Numbered from the stretch's first letter, positions 36,130 to 56,191 are shown. The stretch is 58,606 nt of DNA from Amphimedon queenslandica (GCF_000090795.2 NW_003546331.1:88248-146853), one strand, 5' to 3'. The notes: generated by a model from the letters alone, not told the origin. Numbers and translations are program-made.

Positions 36130-36499
36130 AGATAAAGATAATAATAAACAATAATGTGAAGAGCAGGCTTTTTACTTAGTGTGTTATAATGTCAATAATT
36201 ATTATTAATGATAGAAAAAATAATGATAATGATATAATTGTGGGCGTGGGAGACATTGTATTAATGATATTCATGAAGTACATTGTATCTCCAGTGGGTG
36301 TGACTTACATGTATCTAGCTAATCAAGAAATCTTTTAACTTGATCCTCGACTTTATCTGAAGTATTACATCGAGTAGCAGGCTTAAAGAATAGAGGAATA
36401 TCTGTATTTCTGCTCTCCCTTTACTCACTAATGTGCTAGCCCTGTACCTCGAGACGTACTTAACCTGTGTTGCCTTGGAGTGGAGGGGTAGCTCTAGTC
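36130..36499. other. Intergenic, VBP1 to LRR gene
   Basis: About 370 bp. AATAAA for VBP1 lies near 36141, with a GGGCGTGGG-type box near 36240. A 33-codon open stretch on minus (about 36432-36335) has no recognisable similarity and no clear upstream exon, so I do not call it. Confidence 0.5.
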
Positions 36500-39400
36500 A
36501 TGGGCCAAACAGCAGCAAAGTTCTCTCAGACACTGAAACTGTTGAGAGAAGACAGCGAGGAGCTGACCATCGTAGAGCTGGAGGGAGTCTACCTCTCAGA
36601 GAAAGAACTGAGGAAGCTAGGAGATGCCTTGAGGACTAATAGGTAATATACTTGTATTATTGTTATTAGTATTGTTGTTGTTATTGTTATTGTTGTTTTT
36701 ATTTGGCAGTGTAAGCCTTGATTGTTTGTAAATGAGTTTTAGGTATGAGAGTACAAGTCTCAGTCTTGATGGTATGGGTTTTATATGTAAGCAGTTTTTT
36801 AGATACGCATCAAAAATTTAACTAGCTCAACAAAATTGTAATTTGACTAGAGATCATTTACTCTTGAGGAGGTTATGTGATATAATGACGTGACGATTGT
36901 AGGATAATTATAGCATTACAATTAGTCATGTCCTCGTGCATGTTGTCTGTACATGTACAATGTATAAACCATGATATCAAAGCGTGTACTAAACTAATGC
37001 AGAACCTACTAAGCATCAAGATATTTGCCCAAGGCAAAGCCACAGATGTGTATTGAACTTTCTACTAACTTGACCCGAATCTACTCTCTGACACATACCA
37101 TGTACTATTACTCTCTCCCTCTCTCCTTTTCCTCCCCTCCCTCTGTGTGTGTGTGTAGTTTATGAATATTGTTAATCTGCTAGCTGATAGTTGTGATTGG
37201 GCATAGACTTTCACATAATGAATTAATGAAGTCACACATGCCACGTCAATAATCTAATATTACCACTCTCTCTCTCTTCTTTCAAAATCTCTTATGTCTT
37301 AGGCATGTGCGTCACTTAATTCTGACTGGGTGTCAAGTCAACAGATTAGGTCTCCAATACATATCAGATGCTCTATGCAGTGTGGTGCATATCAGTAATG
37401 TCACTAAAGTCAATCTCTCTAATAATAGAGATGTGAGTGTAGTAGTGTACTTGGCTCTTTTACACAGCATAGTTTCTGTTCCTCTGTGTCAAATCTCGTA
37501 TGAAGAGTATGATTTCATAGTTTCTGTTCCTCTGTGTGTGTGCGTGTGAAATGTTGTATTTTGTCACTTTGCGTGTGTCTTTTCATGTTGCTATTTTTCT
37601 CTGAGTGAGTTCAAACGCTTAATGAATAGAGGAATGAAAGGAGTGAGCAGGGCATGAACCATAATATAGTCAGAGTAAATAGAAAAACAACACGTTAGAC
37701 CACACATGTACATGTACTTATGCACACAGTGCGAATGTGACATGTACATACACAAACATCTTCACTCACACAATCACAGAGAGAGAAATGTGTGAATATT
37801 AATGCCCATGTATACCCTCAGTGCATTATTTTATCATGGAGCTCTTAATCATTTTTGATTAGTGTCGGTGTATAAACAGTGTACTGTGAGATTGTGTGTG
37901 TTCATGTGTTATTGGAATGCGTCACCCTTTTCCTATAATAGCATATCATGTTCTACAGCTCATTGTTGCTATTTGGACTCTTAATGATGAGATAGATTGG
38001 ATGCTCAGCTCGTATTACACCTTAGAATCCTAGCAATTTTTACCTTGTTACATTTGCTGGGGGTTGTGTTACATGAAGCATGCTCCTGTGTACATACATT
38101 AGACTATTGAGTGTTGACTGTGTCATCTTTCTTTCCTAATGTATATCATATTCGTGTCTCTTATATACGTGTATTTGTATGTCTCTAGTTTGGTCAAGAA
38201 GGTGCAGGGTATCTTGGTAATGTATTGGAGAACAATAAAGTATTACAGATACTGATTATCAACAACTGTGGACTGGGGGATTCTGGGGTACAACACATAG
38301 CCAAAGGTATAGCAAAACTATGGTCTTTATTTGGTTTTAATAAGAATAGGAACTGCCTTTGCTATTTATTTTAAAATATTTTTCTGTATTATAATTAATG
38401 ATTATTTCTAATGCAGGTTTATGTCACAACCATACGTTACTTACACTCGAAATCGGATCCAATCAAGTCACTGATGTTGGAGCAGGATACATGAGTGAAG
38501 TATTCAAAATGAACAAGAAACTCGAAGGACTCTCTTTATGGCAAAATGAAATCACAGCTGAAGTAAGAAAGGGATTGCGACAACATATGCTTATTTAAAG
38601 CGGAATTTTTTGTCGATTATTAAGATACTTTACATTTATTGATGAATGTTATTAATTTTAGGGTGCTCACTTTTTGGGTGAGGGCCTTCAGTTAAATCGA
38701 TCGCTAAGATGGTTAGGCCTCGGGCAGAATACCATCGGGCCTGATGGAGCGTGGGAACTGGCAGTGACGCTACAAAACAATGCAACAATACTCTGGCTCG
38801 GATTAGGAGCTAACGAACTCGGGGACAAAGGAGCAGAACACATCTCTAATCTACTAGCAGCTGGTGAATATGAGTGATGTGTGTGTGTGTAGGCCTGATA
38901 GAAGTAGAATGTGTTGATCTGTTTGATGAGCGCATTCTTTTTTAATGATTTATTGTTTATGACTCTAATAGGTAATATTAGTAGATTAAAGTCAATTGGT
39001 CTTGGGGGTAATGAGATTCATGATGACGGTGCAATGTACTTGGCAAGGGCACTCAAAAGCAACATGAGGTTGGAGTCACTAGGACTAGGCGGTAACTTAA
39101 TAGGTCAGTCCTGGTGTGGCATTAATGGTATATTGTTAGTTGTATTATCCATGGGATGGGAGGTGGTTTACTGTATGCATGTAGTTCATGGACTTTTGCC
39201 AAAATTATAGCTTCTGGGAAAAATACATGTGCATGTGCATGTCATGAATTTTTGAGTCATGACATCTGAAAGATGTGGCAATGTTGATATTTCCCTTTCA
39301 TTGTTTTTCTCTCATTTGTAGCTGATAAAGGTGGCCTTGAATTGGCTGAGATGCTAAAGAGGAACATGTGTCTAAAGAAGTTGTTATTGTCGAGCAATTT

Positions 39401-40394
39401 GTTAGGTATGAGGATAAAGCAAACCATCACATTCCATGGAATAGTTTTGCGAATGGGCAGTAGTGTATCTTACTGGCTGACTGCACACACTGCCCTTTGA
39501 TAGTATCATAATTGATAGTGTACACACTCTTTTGATTATAATAGCCGTCTCCCTCCCTCCCCCTTCTCTGTGTTGTTTAGTTCTCTCTTCTGCTTCTTTT
39601 CATTTATTCCTTCTCTTCTTCCATTAATAATAAATACTCTTTTTTTCCTTCTTTTCTAAAGGTGACACTACTGTTAGTGCTATAGCCGAATCTCTTACAG
39701 TAAATCGATGTCTAGAAATGTTACTAATAGCTGAAAACCCGTTCAGCGACGAGGGAGGCACCAATTTATCATCCGTCCTATGTCAGTCAGAGACATCGTT
39801 AAGAATAATGGATATACAGGGAACTAGAATGTCACCTGATGTAGAAAGAAAGGTAATGTACCGTATACTGGGAAATTTTCGAGTAGCCAAATTTTGCATT
39901 TTTTGCTCCGTCGCGAAAATAAAAATCGCGAAATTCTAAATTTCCATTGTCACGTGGTGGAGTATACAAGCTATTCGCGAAAATATTATTTTGTGAAATC
40001 TTACAAATGCAAAATTCGCGAAAATTTAGTGATGCAAAAATATCCCAGTATATGGTATATACTTGTACTTGGGAATCATAAATGTATTTACTTGCAACCT
40101 GTTTCTTTCATTGATATGATTCTTTTATTATTCGCAATAGATAATATTAGATTTAGAGAGTCAGAGTAACTTGGAGAGAATAGGGTCAAAATTTGCTTCT
40201 AAGCACACATCAAGCAATGGAGGTATGGCATTACTTTATTGTATCTAATATTGTTGATTGGTTGCACATTTTGTTTATTACCAAGTACTAAATGTTTGAT
40301 GTTTGCATTCTTATTATTTGTTCCCTTTCTCTCTCTAGCAATAAGAAAAAGACATCATTCAAACAAAGCTAGACCAAGTGAACTGTCTTTATAA
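36500..40394 (+). CDS. Ribonuclease-inhibitor-type leucine-rich repeat protein
   Basis: Multi-exon LRR protein without a visible NACHT, TIR or kinase domain. The start MGQTAAKFSQTLKLL could be N-myristoylated (Gly2). About ten RI-type repeats follow, each near 28 residues and often one per exon: HVRHLILTGCQVNRLGLQYI, VLQILIINNCGLGDSGVQHI, LLTLEIGSNQVTDVGAGYM, LEGLSLWQNEI, LRWLGLGQNTIGPDGAWEL, ILWLGLGANELGDKGAEHI, LKSIGLGGNEIHDDGAMYL, LESLGLGGNLI, LKKLLLSSNLLGDTTV and LEMLLIAENPFSDEGG. The tail is basic (IRKRHHSNKARP). The family is used for protein-protein binding; partners are unknown. A MITE lies just inside a late intron. Confidence 0.8.
39859..40057. mobile_element. MITE-like element with TA target duplication
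   Basis: Terminal inverted repeats: left CCGTATACTGGGAAATTTTCG (from 39861), right end reading inward as CCATATACTGGGATATTTTTG. They are flanked by TA on both sides (39859-39860 and 40056-40057). The body is about 195 bp, rich in TTCGCGAAAAT motifs, and non-coding. It lies six bases after a splice donor of the LRR gene, so an insertion there was tolerated. Confidence 0.8.
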
Positions 40395-40633
40395 AAATTA
40401 TTAATTTTGTGTATATTTCCCTTCCTCTTTTCTTTTTTTCTCCTGTGTCTATAATTATTATTGCTTTTTGTTATATTCCACATTAAATTTGTATTCATTG
40501 TTTCTGTTTGCCATTATTTTTATTGAAATTTTAATGCAATACAAAAATTTTTTGATGCTTGTTCCACGTGTACTCCGTATTCTCTATTTTGTATAATTTC
40601 CGGATATCCGACCACGTGTAAGATCAATGGGCA

Positions 40634-43237
40634 ATGGCCGAGGCAATGGCAGAATTAGAAGTAAAGAAAGCTCGTGTTTGCGATACTTGTGGCTCAATTG
40701 ATGGTAGATACTGTTGCCCGGGCTGTAATAAGAGGTCCTGCAGGTGAGTGAGGACTATTAGACACCATATATGTACCCAGCCCTCAGTCTAGGTTGTGTG
40801 AATAAGCATAAAGAAGCAACTGGTTGCTCTGGTAAGAGGAACATCACAGAGTTTGTCCCTCTCTCTCAATACAATGACTCTAATTTTTTTAGCGGTGAGT
40901 ATTTAGAAATTGGATAGTACAGAGTCTTTGGCCAAATTTTGTCAAAAATGGCTATAAGAGTTTTATATAATTTTGTCTGATGCATATACATGTACTTATG
41001 TTGTGTAGAAAGTTTGAGCGGATTCCGATCAAAATTGGATTTTTTATGGCTTTTGAAAGTTGCTCCCAATGCCATTTTTACTATATTGTAGTACTCATCA
41101 GTTCATGAAGCACTCTGTGTAGCTCACTTAGCATGCTTTGTGGGAAACCCTGCATGCAGGTTAGAAGAAAGCTAATACAGTTATGTTTCTCTTTATTTTT
41201 TATAATGATAGATTATTTTTATCTCGAGAATGTAATACGTTTCTCTGACTCGGTCTCTCGCGACAAAGTAAAGAGAGTCAACCACCAACACTGGAAAAGG
41301 GGAAAACAAGTAGAAGAATGTCGTAGTAGCATTGCCGGGATATTTATCTTGTTTTATCTTATGCAGATGTCTCGTTTAAAGACTATTGCGAAAAGTCATG
41401 GTGTCAATCTATTCCTGGCTCCCATTGGATTGGCTAGCCACAAAACAAACACCTCATACGTATCGTTTGACCCAAAAACAAGGTACAGCACATAAATTAT
41501 AATTATTGTATTATTGCATGAGGGGCAAGAGTAGATGATAGGCGGATGAGTAGGTATTGATTAGCATTGTAAAGTTAATCGTGTGATTTTTAAAATTATT
41601 TCTAGAGCTCAGACTATCCATTGGAAGATTCAGTGGCATTTTGTTGATAGTGGTCTGGACTATTCTGATAAAAGGTCGGTCAGTTATACTTTTATTTCAC
41701 TTTAGCATTTACAGTCAAGTCATCTGCTTGTTACAGAAACTTGCTATAAAATAGTTCTCAATTTTGTTGATAATGTCAACCAGAGCTTTGAGCTTCCAAA
41801 AAAACAGATTATTGAGTTTTAAATAATATTAGTGTATCAGAGAAGACCTTGCTTCAAGACCTATTGGATAAATACTTGCATCCAACATCAAGCAATCCAC
41901 TGGTTCGTCACAGGTACATGTACATGTCTTTTGATAATGTGGCATGTGACTTCTTTTTTGAAAGGTTGAGGAAGTATGTCAGTAGTGTTACTAATATCAA
42001 GGTTTTTATGAAAGTGGAACGCAGAAAAGGAAAAAAGTAAGTTATTGTTTACATATATGCTACTGTCAGATATGGGGTCGATTATGTTTAGGCATTAACT
42101 GGAATAAACTATTGCATGCAATTTACTATTGAAATTCTGTTATTAGTGTATTTACAGTTTAGCCAAGTTTTGAGCAACTTAAAAAATTGTAAAAATTCCA
42201 ACTTTATTCGGAATGAGCTCAAACTTTCTACGCAACATAAGTACATGTATGTGAATCAGAAAAAACTATAAAAGTCAAGAATTCTCACTTTTTCATTTTT
42301 AGCAAAATTTGACCAATGACACTGTACTATAGTACAGGGATGTTTACCCGATTTTTGAAGCAGCTTTAAAAATTCTTAACAAATTCAATTTTGATCGGAA
42401 TCAGCTCAAACTTTCTACGCAACTTAAGTACATGTATGTTCATCAGAAAAAGTCATAAAAATGAAGAAATCTGTCATGGCCATTTTTGACGAAATACCCT
42501 GTACTATTATTATAGCCCACCCATGGTTTTTGGCCTGATTATTGATTAAATTAAAAATCCTTCTTACTTGAATCTACTCAAACTTTCTACGTGACATACT
42601 TTCCCTTAATTTATTCCTATTGTTAATGCTAAACTCTTGCTCTTTCAGTGTATACTATTTACTGGACAAGTCTCTCTCACTGGGTAGCAATCTCAATGGT
42701 AAACTGATAATAGAGCATCCTGTGTTCTGGGTGACTTGCTCCACCGAGAGGGAGAAAGAGTATCCTACGCTGGAGACACAGAACAGAGAGGGAGCTGATG
42801 AACAAGTAGTGGTGGAAGAGACCAGAGGGATGGATTGTGATTTACCAGTTACTCCTGAGTGCTTGACAGATGAGAAAGGAGTAAATAAAGGTTTGATTTA
42901 TGAGATGTGCCACTATTCATTTAAAATCTTTTTGTGCATGTAGATAAAATTATTGACCATGATGAGCTCAGTTATGATGAGAAAACTGGTGATGCAGAAT
43001 TCGAGCAGCTCTCACATAAAACAGAAGAAAGGAAATTGCTACAAACATCAGTACATGTGAATGGTGAGTATCCCAGGATCTTGTGAAACTTTTTTGTCTT
43101 TTTGTTTCATGTGTACTGGTTTATTTTGTAATATTTGTTTAGGTCAGTCACTGGTGACTCCTGGGTCAGATTCCTCCATTCATGAACACAATAAAAGCAA
43201 CTATGCTTTTCATTTGATTTCAATGTACAATGAATGA
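40634..43237 (+). CDS. ZNHIT6: Box C/D snoRNP assembly protein ZNHIT6 (BCD1)
   Basis: HIT-type zinc-finger protein needed for box C/D snoRNP biogenesis with the R2TP/RUVBL machinery. Start MAEAMAELEVKKARVCDTCG, then a zf-HIT built across exons 1-2: CDTCG, YCCPGC, SCRSLGCVNKHKEATGC (Cys/His ligands present; last ligand region HKxxxxC). Then ITEFVPLSQYNDSNFF, DYFYLENVIRFSDSVSRDK, MSRLKTIAKSHGVNLFLAP, WHFVDSGLDYSDKR, LLQDLLDKYLHP and VYYLLDKSLSLGSNLNGKLI, with an acidic C-terminal tail. The domain order matches BCD1. Introns hold palindrome repeats in both orientations. Confidence 0.88.
40910..41080 (+). repeat. Intronic palindrome-family unit in ZNHIT6, forward
   Basis: One degenerate unit: AGAAAGTTTGAGCGGATTCC then GATCAAAATTGGATTTTT. 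The palindrome is decayed (CAGAGTCTTTGGCC side only). Confidence 0.8.
42165..42600 (-). repeat. Intronic palindrome-family array in ZNHIT6, reverse
   Basis: About 2.5 units in the opposite orientation. The reverse-complement landmark GGAATCAGCTCAAACTTTCT recurs (near 42211 and 42398, plus a degenerate copy near 42570). A palindrome CTGTACTATAGTACAG is at about 42323. Confidence 0.88.
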
Positions 43238-43415
43238 TAATGCAACGACACTCGTTAAATGATGATGGTATATTTGATTTCCCTTGCCAATCTATTCAAG
43301 TTGATCCTACATGTACTATGTACTTTTTATCAAATTGAAAAAAATGTAATTAATACTATAGGCTTAGGTTGTAATGTGTATGCAATCAATGCTATAGTAG
43401 TTTAGCCAGAGTTAA

Positions 43416-45397
43416 TCACTCAATCTTAGTCTTCAGTGTCCGGATCCTCTCCAGGAAAGTTGGATGATGATGATGAAAATTAGCATACAGTGGATCAGCA
43501 ACAGGAAAGCTCAGATTATCCTTGACTAATTTAGTGAGGGCACTAGAGAGTGGACCTCCTCTCTTCATCTTAGTGGCAAAGTCATCAGCTTGATACTCAT
43601 AGCTACGCATGAGTTGTACTATTAGGAATCCATAGAGGATGTTGTATGGGGAGAATATCATCTCTGTGACTATAATGAGCCCAATGATGACTGGGCGGGT
43701 AGAGAAACCAAAACTCTCATACATGTCTTGCTGGTTGAGAAAATACCCAAAGATCGCAAAGGTGAGAAATATGTTCACCTATAAAGAGTATTAAAATAAT
43801 AATCAGCTATTATATACTTTAAGTAAATACTTGGTTCATGGCCATGAGTTTCAGAGTGTGACTAAAGTTCCAATGCCCCAGCTCATGACAGAGGACAGCT
43901 AGAATCTCCTCAATATTGCAACCAGTTGTCTTGTCTTTTTTCTCATCCGTGCTAGGAGGCTCTTCTTTACTCATTTCCTCTGTCTCTTCTTCTTCGTTCA
44001 CTTTCTCCTCTTCTTCGCTCACTTTTTCCTCTTTTTCGTTCACTTTTTCCTCTTCTTCATTTACTTTCTCCTCTTCTTCATTCACTTTCTCCTCTTCTTC
44101 ATTCACTTTCTCCTCTTCTTCATTCACTTTTTCCTCTTCTTCTTTGTCATCAGTCTCTGATTCTTCTTTCTTTTTGTCATCTTCTGATGGTAGAATCCCT
44201 TTCTCTATGAGTGTATCATATAAGACTATTCTCTTGTTGCTTCCAAAACCATAGAAATAAGCATTGCTGTGAGCTGATCTAGAAAAAAATATAAAAAAAA
44301 ACTTATTATAGATGTACATTATTTCATACTTGCCTTTTTGAGCCTTCAACTATATAAAGTTTTTTAAGGGGAAACTTGAGGCTGCTAGCCAACTCTTCAA
44401 TTTTTGTCTTCAACTCGCTATCAGGCAGAGGAGTGTACTTGTCAAAGCAAGGAGCAATGAAGTCATGGTATGTCATTATTAATATCTTTAGGAATGGAGA
44501 GGAAGAGTAAAAGAGAATGAATGTGCTATGACTTCTCATACCACTATGATGATAAAGACAAAGCCTCCAGCGTAAAGGAAGAAATAGGTTCCGCCCCATT
44601 TAACAATGAAGACTATTCCAGCAATGACTGGAGGAATGAGGGCACATTGTAAGACCAGAGACTTGAACGAGTCCTTGATGAAAAACCCAAGAGTCTACAA
44701 AGAAATAAAGATATATTATACTACAGCTGGTGGAATAAATTAAGAGAGAAAGGAGTAGAATAGCAACCTGCTTATTGAAGCCATGTTTCTCTTCAATTAT
44801 AAAAGTGTGATACGCTTTCCACGGTTTGTCTGAGAGGAAACTATACAATAAGCAAATGAAGATGAAGACATAGGTCTGTAACACCTGCAATTGATTTTAA
44901 AATAATAAAATTTTGTACTGACGAATACCCTTATGCTGCACAAACCTCATAATCAGGTCCATAGCCAAAGTAGGAACAAGTATAGATGGAGAGATCCCAG
45001 ACTAATGGTAGAGCCCCAATGAATATGATAACCTAAAACGTGTAAATAAATTGTGACAATTAGAGGGAATTGATGATTTACCATGAATTCCAATACTTTA
45101 TACACAGAGTATATGGCAGAGTATGTGCTTTGGTCCAGCTGATAAAGACGGGATTTATCAAACGTCTCTTGATCCAATACACTGGCCAGCTCTTGTGGGA
45201 CTTTAGTAACAGTCTTGTACACATTACGCTGAATGAGTGGAACCAATCAATAAAGAAAAATCACAATTTTCAAACAAAAAAAGAAAAAAATACAGTTTCT
45301 AAATTGGTATATTTTGTTTTACCTGCCTCCAGGATAGGAGAGCTTCCCAGAAAGTTGTTCCAAGGACCAAAAAGACACATATCCATAGGTAATCCAT
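43416..45397 (-). CDS. ZMPSTE24: CAAX prenyl protease 1 (ZMPSTE24/FACE-1)
   Basis: Multi-pass ER/nuclear-envelope zinc metalloprotease that trims prenylated CAAX proteins; in vertebrates it matures prelamin A. Eight exons on minus, from MDYLWICVFLVLGTTFWEAL (45397). Landmarks: YKTVTKVPQELASVLDQETF, KSRLYQLDQSTYS, AYHTFIIEEKHGFNKQ, DFIAPCFDKYTPLPDSELK, FPLKKLYIVEGSKR, SNAYFYGFGSNKRIVLYDTL, the zinc motif CHELGHW, MIFSPYN, YEYQADDFA (third zinc ligand region) and DNLSFPVADPLY. All catalytic features are present. Odd feature: between VLYDTLIEKG and the HELGH exon part, an acidic tandem repeat of eight-residue units (EEKVNEEE) lengthens the linker. Starts 66 bp from the divergent MSH2. Confidence 0.95.
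43985..44150 (-). repeat. In-frame 24-bp minisatellite inside ZMPSTE24
   Basis: About seven tandem 24-bp units, each encoding eight residues of the form KVNEEEEE/KVSEEEEE, in the coding sequence before the HELGH motif. The unit length is a multiple of three, so copy number can change without frameshift. The opposite strand gives a spurious serine-rich open frame. Confidence 0.93.
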
Positions 45398-45463
45398 ATT
45401 GTGTGGGTGGAGCTAATTAGCAAAATAGGTGTGGTCTGTTAACACGTGCTCGCACATGTTATT
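45398..45463. promoter_or_regulatory. Bidirectional promoter gap ZMPSTE24 / MSH2
   Basis: 66 bp between ATGs. Contains GTGTGGGTGGAGCT (45401-45414), AGGTGTGGTCT (from about 45427) and ACACGTGCT (from about 45442), the same GTGGGTGGAGCT plus ACACGTGC combination seen upstream of UTP11 (13872-13893). Confidence 0.6.
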
Positions 45464-53374
<7,911 letters not shown>

Positions 53375-53826
53375 GCTGTTCAAACTCTAAACCTATAAGA
53401 ACCCCTGGTATAGTCCCTATATTATGAATCACATTAACATGCATTTGTGTTAATCATGATAATTGTTATTCTATATAATGATGTCAGTTTCAACAACACT
53501 CTCTAGCTGTGCATACATTAGTAAACATGTTGACTGCTGCTATAATAGAAGGGAAAGCATAATGAAGGGAAATTTCAACAATTTTTTCTATGAGATCAAT
53601 AAGCAGTGTTGCTTTACTTCCTATACAAACATTCTTAGTTCCAGGAATCCAGCACTACAACGTCTTTGAAATTCCTGGTATAGTACCACTAATTCCAAGA
53701 ATACTACATAATAATATTCATTGCCATTGCTTTGTAGTTTCAGTGCCACGTTTGATGTTGACTATGCATTTATTCATTAAAAATTAGGGGGAAAATACAT
53801 TTTAAACTAAAAAATATGAATTATGT
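53375..53826. other. Convergent intergenic, MSH2 / IAP
   Basis: About 450 bp between two 3' ends. AT-rich. The phrase CCTGGTATAGT occurs twice (about 53405 and 53672). No exon recognised. Confidence 0.6.
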
Positions 53827-55482
53827 TTATGAAAAAATTCTCAACGCATCTTCTTTCCTGACCCTGCATATAGGACAGAGCAGTAATTGTTCTGAGCAGT
53901 CGTAACAAACACACAAGTGCCCACATGGAACTATGGCATATTGTTTTCTGTTGTCTAGACACACAACACAAACATTATCTTCTAAAGTGCTATCTGCTAG
54001 CTCCTGATTCAATGATGAGATGGGACTTTGTGTGTAATGAGGTAGAGAGTAGTTAGTACTGGGCCTTTTCTGGATTTGTGCTAATGGCATGCTTTTTGTT
54101 GCATTAGAGGCTTCAGAATCTTCAAGACCCTGAGGTCTGTATATATTTTGTAGCTGTGTCCTTGTCATTATTGGCTTTGGAAAAGAGCTGACATCTTCAG
54201 GATCTTGTAGCTGGGCAATCTTGCAGTCTGGATTCATCATTATGTGTACAGCTGCTGGGCCCTTTCCTTCCATGCATTCTACATCAGCTTCAATATTGCA
54301 TGACCAACATTTGACTCTTGGTACTGGATTAGTAGAAAGAAGATAGAAGCCAGACTGTACTAGATCACTAACTGAAACAATGCTTTTGCTAGGGTAATAC
54401 CTGAATGATTGTAAACGGGTGTCTTCTTTGGAATAATCAGGCAAAGATGATACAAAAGAGCATTTGTTTGACAATTTTTTGTGTATTTCTAGTGGATCAT
54501 CTCCTTTCTTCCAGTCTTCATTCTGGCAGCCACAGGCAAAGCAACGAGTGATGTCATCTTTACCAGTGTAAAACCAACCAGCTTTACTAAGATCTGATCC
54601 ACTGATGTCTCGTGGTATTGGCCAGTATTGAAATGAAGATTCTCTGACCTTTGAATCTTTGTACATTGAAAAAACTTCATTTTCTGAACAAATCCCTTGT
54701 ATTTGATCATAATAATTTTCTCTTATGTGCTTGCAATTAGGATTCATTTCAAAGTGGCGAAAAAGCACATCATCTTTTGACTTCCATCCCTCTATCTTTC
54801 CATGACACGAAAAGCATTCAGTAATGTCTTCATGACCAGTGAAATAAAAACCATATGATGCCAGTGATGTGATTAATGCTGGGTCATTGGTCCAGGAAGG
54901 CTCCATATTGAACGTTTTCACTCTCATATCATAGCATGACAAATCAAGCCGCTCCTTTTTGTGTTTCTTTACACCTTTTTGCACTCGAACAATTGGCATT
55001 TTAACCTCATTAGCAAGCTTAGAGCTAATTGCAGAGCGACTAGATTTTATTTGTGGGCTGACTGACCTTTTTCTCTCTTTTCTGCTTTCTCTTTCTTTTG
55101 ATCTACTAAGCCTCTCTTGTCCACTATTTTGACTAATGCTTTTGTGATATCTTGGCTTAGCTACTTGGTCATAGTAACAACTAGCAACTACCATTTCATC
55201 TTTTCTTCTAGGTAGTGCTCGTTGACTTGATGATGGGTAAAATGATTGATTTAGAGGCATTCCTCCTACTAGTTCAGCTCTTCTTGAAGGATTACTGTAG
55301 TTGCTGCTTGATTTTTTTCTATTCTCCCTGTCCCTTCCATCTTTTTGAAATTGTTGCGAGTCTTTCAAAGAATCACCATCAGCACTAACGTCTCGACTTA
55401 CTAAAAAATTTCTATAATGATCTCTTGAGAAATTTTCAGCATGACTGTAGTCTCTGGTTGTTGTGGTCGTGCCATTGGACAT
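53827..55482 (-). CDS. Inhibitor-of-apoptosis protein: three BIR domains and a RING
   Basis: 551 aa in one coding exon; an acceptor-like CTTGTAG lies just upstream of the ATG, so a 5' UTR intron is likely. BIR1 (~187-253), BIR2 (~279-344) and BIR3 (~356-424) each show the C-x2-C...H-x6-C zinc signature (CFSC, CFAC, CWSC; HFEMNPNC, HKKLSNKC, HIMMNPDC). BIR1 and BIR2 also show GFYFTGHEDITECF and GWFYTGKDDITRCF. The C-terminal RING is CVVC, PCGH, C, C, CPIC (505-539), like XIAP/cIAP. No UBA or CARD is visible. The first ~180 residues are a low-complexity Ser/Arg/Lys-rich extension (SRSKERESRKERKRSVSP), unusual for IAPs. Family role: caspase or signalling control through ubiquitin ligation. Confidence 0.93.
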   Translation of the reverse strand: MSNGTTTTTRDYSHAENFSRDHYRNFLVSRDVSADGDSLKDSQQFQKDGRDRENRKKSSSNYSNPSRRAELVGGMPLNQSFYPSSSQRALPRRKDEMVVASCYYDQVAKPRYHKSISQNSGQERLSRSKERESRKERKRSVSPQIKSSRSAISSKLANEVKMPIVRVQKGVKKHKKERLDLSCYDMRVKTFNMEPSWTNDPALITSLASYGFYFTGHEDITECFSCHGKIEGWKSKDDVLFRHFEMNPNCKHIRENYYDQIQGICSENEVFSMYKDSKVRESSFQYWPIPRDISGSDLSKAGWFYTGKDDITRCFACGCQNEDWKKGDDPLEIHKKLSNKCSFVSSLPDYSKEDTRLQSFRYYPSKSIVSVSDLVQSGFYLLSTNPVPRVKCWSCNIEADVECMEGKGPAAVHIMMNPDCKIAQLQDPEDVSSFPKPIMTRTQLQNIYRPQGLEDSEASNATKSMPLAQIQKRPSTNYSLPHYTQSPISSLNQELADSTLEDNVCVVCLDNRKQYAIVPCGHLCVCYDCSEQLLLCPICRVRKEDALRIFS

Positions 55483-56191
55483 GTTGTTGTACCTACAAGT
55501 ACAAAAAAGATTCTCGGTAAAGTCAGTATAATAGATCCTCGAGCCTATCTAGGGTAGCCTAGCTAGCTAGCCAGGGTTAATCAGTCTACACTGACACCAT
55601 GCCATGGTCACATGGTTCTAAAACAAACACAGCAGTCTATACCTTCTGAAAATCAATTGGAATTTGGAAAAGTCAAAGCCAGTTACTTCTAAAAAGCCTA
55701 GCTATAATCAACAAAAGATTTAATTACAGTTAATACAGTACCGGTATAAGCGACTAATTCATAATTCCAGTACCAAATCTAACCACACCCTTTATATATT
55801 TTTGCTGTTTTAAAAGCAGAAACTGGCACACACATGCAACTACAATCACAGCATAAATTGCACACTATCTAAGCACACAGCACACATTTATGCATCTTAC
55901 CTGGAAAGTAGATCTAGTCACTAGATAGAACTGCTTTTGCTGGTATCTGTGACTCAGCAAATGCATGATTGCATTATAAATAGACCATTACATCAAAAGT
56001 TCATTTGTTGCACATCACATGTATAATGCATAATGCACCATCATCCACCATGCACTAATAGCATGTCTAGACTAGACTAGAATAGACTGCACTGTACTAG
56101 TCCAGTGGCAGGATAGGAGGTTGCATGCTCATTGCATCATATGCGCGCGTCATGTGATGATGATGTCACTTCCTCTAGATACCTACTTTAC
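55483..56191. other. Intergenic upstream of IAP
   Basis: About 700 bp with no convincing exon. Probably contains the IAP 5' UTR exon and promoter (minus). AT-rich with scattered CTAGCTAG and a GCGCGC run near 56142. Confidence 0.5.

Noticed and set aside
36335..36432. Minus-strand open stretch ending in a stop upstream of the LRR gene
   Set aside because: Only 33 codons, no recognised similarity, no upstream exon with matching phase.
43916..44254. Serine/phenylalanine-rich plus-strand frame
   Set aside because: Antisense of the Glu-rich minisatellite in ZMPSTE24.
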